From NCBI GenBank assembly GCA_964030475.1, contig CAXIPT010000004.1, positions 4,580,211 to 4,644,210 on the forward strand: a DNA stretch of 64,000 nt, given 5' to 3'. Shown piece after piece: positions 46,239 through 64,000 of the stretch. The position numbers and the translations under genes were made by a program. The number at the start of each line of letters is the position of its first letter. Within the stretch, counting starts at the first letter, position 1. The notes under the pieces are model-generated. The model saw only the letters and a list, made by a program, of their open reading frames with translations, had not been told where the DNA came from and made no database searches. Source of the DNA: Tethya wilhelma (lineage: Eukaryota > Porifera > Demospongiae > Tethyida > Tethyidae).

Positions 46239-49200
46239 TTACTTAATTTCTGCAAAATTTGTATGACCATATTTTTCAGCATGACTTGCAGCATCAGCAT
46301 GTCCTTTTAAACCAGTTCCACAAACTAAGCACTTCAATGAGAACTTGGACACATCAGTATACTGGTGAGCCTGTAAAATAATGATACAGTTAGAAGCAGA
46401 ATCACAGCATGACATAATAATCATAGCAATAATGCAAACTACTAACTGTAAGTACCTCATGTGCTTCTTTAGCAAGACTAAGGGCTTGTGCCAATATACC
46501 ATCATCAGTAGTAGAAAACACTGTCCGTAATTTACTTGTCTGAGCATCGATTACCAAAGGATCATAGTGAATACCATCATAAATAAGTAGAGCTCTTTTT
46601 AGGTATTGATGGTCTTGACCTACATACATAGAAACATTATACTCTGTACATACAATAATTTACCCAATAGAAAAGTAATACACTGTGACACAACCCTGCT
46701 TTAATTATGATCAGGATCAAGGAACAAAAGCGTCCTCAGTTGTGAATAAAACACTGTAGTGCTAGTGTCCTGCAGTACTAGCTCCTTACCAAATCTATCA
46801 ATCCTCAAACTCTGTATATCGACTACATCCAACTCCATTTCATAATATTCACTAAATACTGACAACTCTATTGCACCTAATGAGTGTAAAAATGTGAAAA
46901 AAAATACAGTATTGAATTCAAATCAAATGTTTAGGTACACATCTATATATACTCAAAGATAATATAACAGGGTTAGCCGATAGTATAACTGTACAGAACT
47001 TTACAAACAGGTACTATAATTATGGGGTAAATAATAACTTCCTGGAAGGCATCAACATTTTTATTAACAGAATTCTCTGTAAGCATAAATACTCATGCAT
47101 GGATGATGCAATGCTCTGAATAGTGTATATTTTCTTATAAAAGCTATAATACAATATTGCCAGAAGCTCTTGGATATCAAAGCAATATCATCAACCACGC
47201 AATGCATATATTGTTTGCCTGTATGGATGTCCTCTATAGCATGCAGTAGACATGACTGACAACCTAAGTGACAACATTAAATCTGATCTACCGTAGATCG
47301 GGAAAATTTCGTCGCTAAAAAATTTCTGTCGATAACCATTACCGACGAAAATTAAACTTGGCAAAAATATATTTTGGATGGCGATCTTTATCAAATCATC
47401 CGCAATGACGAAAATTTAACAGGTGAAGTATTTTACCAATGAAAATTTCCCCATCTATGGTACTTCATAATTCACTGTATGGTGATCATCACTCAGATGT
47501 ACCTCCCCAAGAGTCATCTTTTAATATCCAGTCTGTGTAGTCTTCAGGTGTTCTACCAAGAACAGATGTAGAAAATTTGTGAGGGCTGGACAAAATGATC
47601 CCAGCAGCTAGTTCTCTAAGCTCTCTTGCAGTTTCTTGTCCACTACAGAGCAGTATCCTACAACATTACAGTACATAGATCTGCATAACAAAACTACATC
47701 TTATAAATGCAGTACTGAAACTTGTCTTGGGGCAGAGTAACTACTGTAGATGCTAAACTCTTCTCAATACACTCCTAAGTCCTACTCTTTCTATAATTAC
47801 TCTAGTAGTCCAAGCATTTCATTATTTGCTTATTGCTAAGTGTACAAAATGTGTGAAGTGTGGTTGCTTTAATACTCAACCAAAGTAGCCACATTATTGC
47901 ACTCTGCATGCTGCTAGAAGACCATTTTCCTAATCAAAACATGCATGAATAAGCAATAGCAGCACATATAGCCTCGTTCCCAGGCTCCCCATTATGGAAG
48001 TGCGCAAAGAAAGAGGGAGCCTGGTATCTAAAATCACGTGGGGTAGAAGGGTGATAGAAGGGTGATTAGTGTGCGTGGGCATGGCGATTGATATCTTAGC
48101 CTGCCCACGCTTTAAATTGGAGTTCAACCGAGTTCAACTGAGTTCAACAGTGGAAAGCAAACGGTAGATTGTGTATTTGTAACAGAAACAGCAAATGGGT
48201 GTTAGAAAGAGTATTATGAGGCTGTCTATGGCTTGAGTCTGCATCAAACTGTCCAAAATTAGCCGACCTGGCAACTTGAATGGCAGAATACTCGCGCGAG
48301 CTGATTTTCTACCAAGTATTGGTAGTGTAGAGCATTAGTAAGTTATACATTATAACCATAGACTATTGATAGACAGTATACTAGTAGCGACTAGCTTTCT
48401 TTACAACTTTGTAGCTGCTCGTAGCGCTCAGCGATCGTGAATATTGCTTCTGTGCGCAGAACCAAGAGTTTGACGTCATAATTCTAACCGCTGCACCCAC
48501 GCATTTATTCTTTAGCAACAATTGACGTCATACACGTGATTTTAGATACCAGGCTCCCTCTTTCTTTGCGCACTTCCATAATTTCCGGTGGGAGGGAGCC
48601 TGGGAACGAGGCTACAGCACATATATATCCTGTAAATGAGGCTTTCCTCAAAACATATTGATCTTTCTCCAACTAGTTCTTGAGTACAACTTACGAGGGC
48701 TTGTTCTTATGATAATCAAAGATACCAATAGTCACAGACATTAAGTTATATACTGAAGTTAGACCTGAATTAACCATGTCAGCAATTCACTGTGGTGGGA
48801 GGGGCTAAGAATGATACTAATTACTCCAAAAATAGTACAAAATAATTAGCTTCATACCCAGGTCTTCCCCATAAAACATGTCCAGATTAACTTTGTAATT
48901 GACAAAATTAGCCTGAAGCTACAATATAATAATATTCACCTTATACTTTCAAATAGGCATGAATTGTTAGCTGGAACAACTCTGTAGGAAAATTAATATA
49001 GAACAGTATTGATCATAATTATACGAAAAGTCTTAGAAGCAAAATCTAGATTGAAACATTAGTTAGGATATCATATTCTGGTTTGTAGGTTTCTCACCTC
49101 TTGAAACACACAAAAGAAACTGAACATAAAAGCTGGGGGAAGGGGTCTGGGACCAATGCTACACTGATGTACATTTACACAAAGCTTACTTTCTTGATAA

Positions 49201-51350
49201 TAAGTGATCTTTCATTTCCATAGTAGTGGGATCAGTTACTGAGGATCGAGAAGAAGAAGCTAATGTTGAGGGTAGGAGTACAGGATGATTCTGATGCTTT
49301 GACAGAGGAGCTCCATTTATCCGTTTTGAAGGTAACATCTCAATGATTATGGTCTCACCAGAAAGAAGATTAAGTGAATCTAGGCTGGTAGATGGATTAT
49401 ACGTTGAGATCTCCTTTGGAGGATAGCCAAACAGAACTAAAGGTGGAGAAGATGATTGAATATACATTTAAAAAATCAAGAAAAAAAGGGAAAAAAAAGG
49501 CAGAAAGTGAAGTTTGAGATGGCACTTTGGAAGTCTAACATCACTTTACAGCCTGGAAAGGTTTGGTAATGGTGAAGGTACATGTATATATACAGAGTCT
49601 TACATTGACTGTTGACAATTTTATTAGCCGAAGCCACTACCAAACTCATCCATAGTACATGCAATATGCCCACGGTGGTATTAATCACTCAATATTTATA
49701 AAGATCAGGAAGAACACTATTGAGCAGACATGGTGGCAGTAGTAGTAACCGTTCAATTTAAATTGCCGTAAAATTACTGAAGCTATAAATATTTCTAACA
49801 AATAGAACTCCATTAGCTCAGTATCCAACACTAGAGAATAACTACAATAGCTATAGTTATTTGTGTTTTTGTCTTGCTAAAAATTAGTTAGATCCGTAAT
49901 AACTCATTCAGAAGTGTTTCATACAGTAGGCAGTCAGATCGCCAGCGTACCAACTTCCGGAATTTTATTTTAAACGTGACGTCATTCGGAAGTGTCATGG
50001 CTGAAGCAAGAAGACAAAGGAGGCGTAAGTGTTTGACCAGTCTTGCAACTTACAGACGCTCGTTTCAGACGCCAGGCATGGTGCTCTAGGATGGAAATTA
50101 GGTAGGCCTGTAAGTATAGCTGGTCTTTTAGCCCAAATTTTTTTCTGTTTGCTCTTTGTGTGCATTTATTTGTGTCAAGCATGTAAAGCAATTTTCCATC
50201 CCTATGTTTTGTTGGCTCGTAGCTACCACATAGTGCATGGGACAAGGCTATTTTTGATATCAAAATGTAGCCTAAGGCGTCCTCTAACTGTTGAACAACT
50301 TTTTAACTTGCATGCAAGTGTCCTCAGAAAATGGCCCTACTTTTAGTCACGTTGTGATCTGTGTTTACAACCACGTTGTAGCTTGATAATCAGTGGGTGT
50401 GTCACTAAGTGGGTGTGTCTACAGTGCTCTAGTTAGAATTTGTCACTAAAGTCACTCTAGCAAGCCCAACACTCACTGTCAGTTGGAAATAACCTATCAT
50501 ATTTTGTTTCTATAGATCTATTAATACCCTCTGAGAAGAATGCAAGCTCAAGACCTGCACAAGCCACCAAATTGCAATGCAATATTTACTGATGTTCATG
50601 ATTGAATTTTCTGAATACTAGATACGGGACACAGAGTGTTTTTACACAAACTTATTACTTAAATATGGTACTTTAAGTTGATACCTGTTTCAGACCCAAG
50701 CTAACCTCCCTCAGCAAATGGCCCACAGATAAAGTGAGGCCCTGCTGGTACAGGGACCAATCCAAACTCCACTTTTACAGAAGCTGGGGAGATGGCACTT
50801 GTAGCAATGGATACAGGAGCAAGATAAGACTATATCTAGTGGATAGCGAACTAATATTCTACTCTGTTGAAGAAAATAGGAAGCAAAATAGTTTTATAGT
50901 ATACGGACAATGTGCACGTCCGTGTCACGTTCGTTTCAAATAAATTTGTATTGCTGCATATGGACTTCCGGTACGCTGGCGATCTGACTGTAGGAAAGTA
51001 GTCTCCATGACATATGTATTGTTATACCCACACAATCTAACCTGGACAACAAAAACAAAAATTTGCTACAGTTGGGGTGTTTAATACAAACATAAATAAA
51101 AGAAAAAGACTCTATGATACCGACGTCATGCATGTATTTATAGGTGAAGTCAGCATAACAATCAATATAATATTATTGTAAACTTACTCTTTTGGAAATC
51201 TGAAGGAATGTTCGTCCTTTCCTGTAGAATATTCTGCAAGCTGGACAATGTTGTATCCTTATCTAGATTCTTCAAAATAGAACGGCCAGCCTTACTTTGT
51301 ACTCTCAGTACCTGCGATAAGCAATTGCCAAAAAAGTACCAAGACCTCAA
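46239..51350 (-). CDS. YOD1: Ubiquitin thioesterase OTU1 / YOD1 (OTU deubiquitinase)
   Basis: p97/VCP-associated OTU deubiquitinase acting in ER-associated degradation. Exons (minus): 51311-51188, 49436-49190, 48981-48940, 47657-47503, about 46876-46792, 46619-46456 and 46370-46239. They join in phase into an N-terminal UBX-like domain ([25 protein letters not shown]), the OTU domain and a C-terminal C2H2 finger ([28 protein letters not shown]). The catalytic Cys lies in a 42-nt exon as PANNSCLF and the His in YDGIHYDPL. The usual Asp of P-A-D-N-S-C is Asn (codon AAC). The start is uncertain: an in-frame Met at 51350, or an ATG at 52364-52362 that is followed directly by a donor (atg|gtaatt) and would join exactly before GTACTGAGA to give MVLRVQSK. 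Introns carry two transposon insertions. Confidence 0.87.
47289..47462. mobile_element. taccgtatagc-family MITE, diverged copy
   Basis: The ends taccgtagatcgggaaaatt and aatttccccatctatggta are inverted repeats resembling the family termini, with TA at each edge. It lies in a YOD1 intron, directly beside the exon at 47503. Confidence 0.6.
47969..48614. mobile_element. Mutator-like MITE (646 bp) with 9-bp target duplication
   Basis: Inverted ends of about 70 bp start tagcctcgttcccaggctcc and end with the complement (ggagcctgggaacgaggcta). Direct repeats cagcacata flank it (47960-47968, 48615-48623). It is in a YOD1 intron. A partial relative lies at 52163-52240 (ggggagcctgggaacgaggc). Confidence 0.85.
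49931..50990. mobile_element. DNA transposon derivative (1.06 kb) in a YOD1 intron
   Basis: The left end cagtcagatcgccagcgtac and the right end gtacgctggcgatctgactg are perfect inverted repeats of 20 bp, each next to an acttccgg word. TAGG on both sides (49927-49930, 50991-50994) could be a 4-bp target duplication. Inside, a plus-strand ATG at about 49997 ([10 protein letters not shown], then a gtaagt donor) and an open stretch at 50734-50943 may be remnants of a captured or transposon gene. The family is not recognised. Confidence 0.6.
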
Positions 51351-51559
51351 TAAATAGAAGAGTGATTACTTTGCAGTTACAAGTAAATTAACAGGCCTAT
51401 AGGCAGAATTTTTGAAAGGGGGATGCATGCATATTGACTGCAAAAACTATCACTTAAAAATAGTAGAAAATCTAGGGGGTCTGGGGGTATGCTTCCTCAG
51501 AAAATTTTAGGGGAAAAAAGGCTAATTTAGGTGAATTCTGGTGCATTCTGTCAGAAAAA

Positions 51560-51705
51560 GTGGTGGTATATAGTGATGGTGGTGATGGTGGTAGTGATGG
51601 TGATGGTGGTAGTGATGGTGATGGTGGTAGTGATGGTGGTGGTGGTGGTGGTGATGGTGGTGGTGGTGATGGTGGTAGTGATGGTGGTGGTGGTGGTGGT
51701 GGCAA
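51560..51705 (+). repeat. Interrupted (ggtgat/ggtagt)n microsatellite
   Basis: A tract of ggtggtgatggtggtagtga-type units lies between the first YOD1 exons. The His-rich and Gly/Asp-rich open frames across it are consequences of the repeat rather than genes. Confidence 0.9.
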
Positions 51706-52364
51706 TGTTTGGATAAGATTTGAAAAGTCACTCTTCAGATGGAATAACCTCATCTACTCACCTACTTTGAATGTCTACATTCTCTGTATGAATCTACTTT
51801 TAGCTGTTTTTTTGGATGCCACAATGAATCATCTGATCTTAGTTTTCTAAATTGACAACCTAAGAGTGAGTTTTAAATTCTGTTTATTTTATTTTTTTTT
51901 TTCTAAATAACTGCTAGCATAGATTTGCTATGGATGTTAAACTCTTTGAGTTAGCTTTATAAGTCAGATTTCTGTTTCTAGTAGGCTTTCTGGATGCAAG
52001 CCCAAAATGAGCTGAATTGCATTTTCAAAATTGACGACCCTGACTTAAGAGTTTGTTCTAAATAATCAACACAAAAGAAAAGGTATGCACGTTGGCACGC
52101 TAAGCAAGGATTTGTACTAAGTGTACCCTAGTAATAATTCAGGTTTCTGATCAATTTTTGCTAGGCTCCCTTCAGGAATATGCCCAGACCCCTTTTGTTG
52201 GGTTTTAGTGGGGGATAAGGGGAGCCTGGGAACGAGGCCAAATCTTTGCACCATCAACTCTCACAAACGAGGTGGTGAGTCCAAATCATATGCACACTAT
52301 TCACAACCCAAATAAATGTATAGTCAAACCGAAAACATTGAGAAGTTGATCTAAGAATTACCAT

Positions 52365-52816
52365 AGAAGGAGGGTTCATGTAAAACTAGTGGGATTGTAC
52401 TTGCATCTGCAAGATGACTGTTTCAGTAGATCTGATCTACAAGTTATCATATAATAATATAAACTACAATAGGCTGTATGTCATGCTCTCATCAGGTGTC
52501 TCATGTATATATATTTATACATTTATATAAAGGCAGCATATCAATATTAAACTCTATGAGGTAAGAGCTAATTTATACACGTACGAAAGAACCTGCCATC
52601 CTTGGAAGTATAGGTATAAATCACAGCAAAAGGCAAAGCAGCAGGCAGAGAGGAGGAGAGTTAGGAACTGGACTGAGGGCAGCCACCAGAGTGCACGTGC
52701 TTCATTGAGTAAGTCACATGACAATTTGATTAACCAAGCCTAGCGCCTAGAGGGCGTTCACTTCTCTTCAAAGGTCGTTGGTGTTCACTTGGCTCTCTCG
52801 TTGCTGGCTTTTTAAA
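52365..52816. promoter_or_regulatory. Divergent promoter region, YOD1 / SBF
   Basis: Head-to-head genes meet here. It contains a cacgtg-like patch (gagtgcacgtgc) at about 52688-52699. No clear TATA box. The plus-strand SBF start at 52817 is preceded in frame by another ATG at 52778. The YOD1 first exon is not certain, so the boundary is approximate. Confidence 0.4.
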
Positions 52817-63443
<10,627 letters not shown>

Positions 63444-63537
63444 TAAAGTGTATGTTAGACCTCTCTCAAGGAAACCAGCAATAATGTTCATGAAGTAACT
63501 GTACAGTGTATATAAGTTTGGCCTACAGAGGTATCAC

Positions 63538-64000
63538 TTAATTGCCGAGCGCCTTAGCGCGAGGCATTTAATCACGACGTATGGCTCAGTTTGCCAGCAA
63601 GCGTTATATATATTATATCATATTATAAGCAAAGTTTTGTCCGTGTGTGTGTGTGTGTGTGTGTGTGTAACGGAGGGTCACCGGAAGTGATGCGACCTCG
63701 AGCTAAAACGCCACTTTTTCTTTGGACTGTGAAAAATGCAAGCTATAAAAAGTGTGCCTGGAGAACTAGCTTAGATAGTACTAGCCTAGGATAGAATCAC
63801 AGGCGCTACAAGTAAGGCTAACTTTTTTTGAGATCGCTGACAAGGCTTACCAGTGGCGTATATATCCGACAAAGAAGCGTGATAGAGAAGCCAATCTTTC
63901 ACAAAAGAAGCGTAGCGAGGGGAAAACTTTTGCTTCTAGGAGTCTGCTTCTCTGTCACTGTACACGAAACACAGCTAGCCAGATAACGAGTTTCTTTGCC
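63538..64000. mobile_element. Repeat element running off the window, related to 8823-9325
   Basis: It starts ttaattgccgagcgccttag, and its first 60 bp match 8823-8885 with few changes. TTAA at the edge again suggests a piggyBac-like family. A (tg)n tract lies at 63640-63668. The right end is not visible. It would be in the next SBF intron. Confidence 0.5.

Noticed and set aside
51472..51753. Pro/Ser-, His- and Gly/Asp-rich open frames
   Set aside because: Products of the ggtgat-type microsatellite in all frames, with no start context or similarity.
52778..52816. Upstream in-frame ATG for SBF (MVFTWLSRCWLFK)
   Set aside because: The family N-terminus begins immediately before the RLVEYF motif, so the ATG at 52817 is preferred; the upstream one cannot be excluded.

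Overview
The window looks like a piece of a compact, intron-rich, AT-rich animal genome, most probably a demosponge such as Amphimedon (inference). The indications are a short-chain (spongin-type) collagen C-terminal domain gene, an NLR gene with sponge-style Death-domain sequence, short introns with GT-AG borders, tightly packed divergent and convergent gene pairs, and many small non-autonomous DNA transposons (MITEs). No CRISPR, operon, rRNA or convincing tRNA is present. All multi-exon models were built by hand from splice signals, codon phase and family resemblance.

Layout, left to right. An aldo-keto reductase (minus, 619-1976) is divergent from a two-domain cathepsin Z/X-like protease gene (plus, 2136-8163). 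The protease is convergent with a 5-oxoprolinase gene (OPLAH, minus, 8467-22875), which carries a near-perfect 1.5 kb internal tandem duplication containing three exons. OPLAH is divergent, across 187 bp, from an intronless valacyclovir-hydrolase-like gene (BPHL, plus, 23063-23968). That gene is convergent with a 12-exon NLR-type gene (minus, 24244-34537).

The NLR gene is the most unusual item. Its exons join in a continuous frame into a protein of 1403 residues with the order NACHT - leucine-rich repeats - MIB/HERC2 - ZZ zinc finger - PDZ - Death. One of its introns holds a small secreted-protein gene or pseudogene on the opposite strand.

A MITE-rich spacer (34.6-38 kb) leads to a retinol-dehydrogenase-like SDR (minus, 37997-39194) and an intronless RCC1-propeller gene (minus, 39900-41129). 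After another MITE-rich spacer comes a short-chain-collagen-like secreted protein (plus, 43648-44679). It is followed by a YOD1/OTU1 deubiquitinase (minus, 46239 to about 51.3 or 52.4 kb), and then the 5' part of an SBF1/SBF2 (MTMR5/13) DENN-domain gene (plus, 52817 to beyond the window).

The genes do not form a pathway. They are mainly housekeeping enzymes (AKR, OPLAH in glutathione turnover, BPHL, SDR), proteolysis/ubiquitin enzymes (cathepsin, YOD1), trafficking (SBF), extracellular matrix (collagen-like) and innate immunity (NLR). Three divergent pairs (AKR/cathepsin, OPLAH/BPHL, YOD1/SBF) probably share bidirectional promoters. The non-coding space is dominated by MITE families: a Mutator-like family with 9-bp target duplications, a family ending in taccgtatagc, a TTAA-flanked piggyBac-like family, a hAT-like copy, and several long hairpins.
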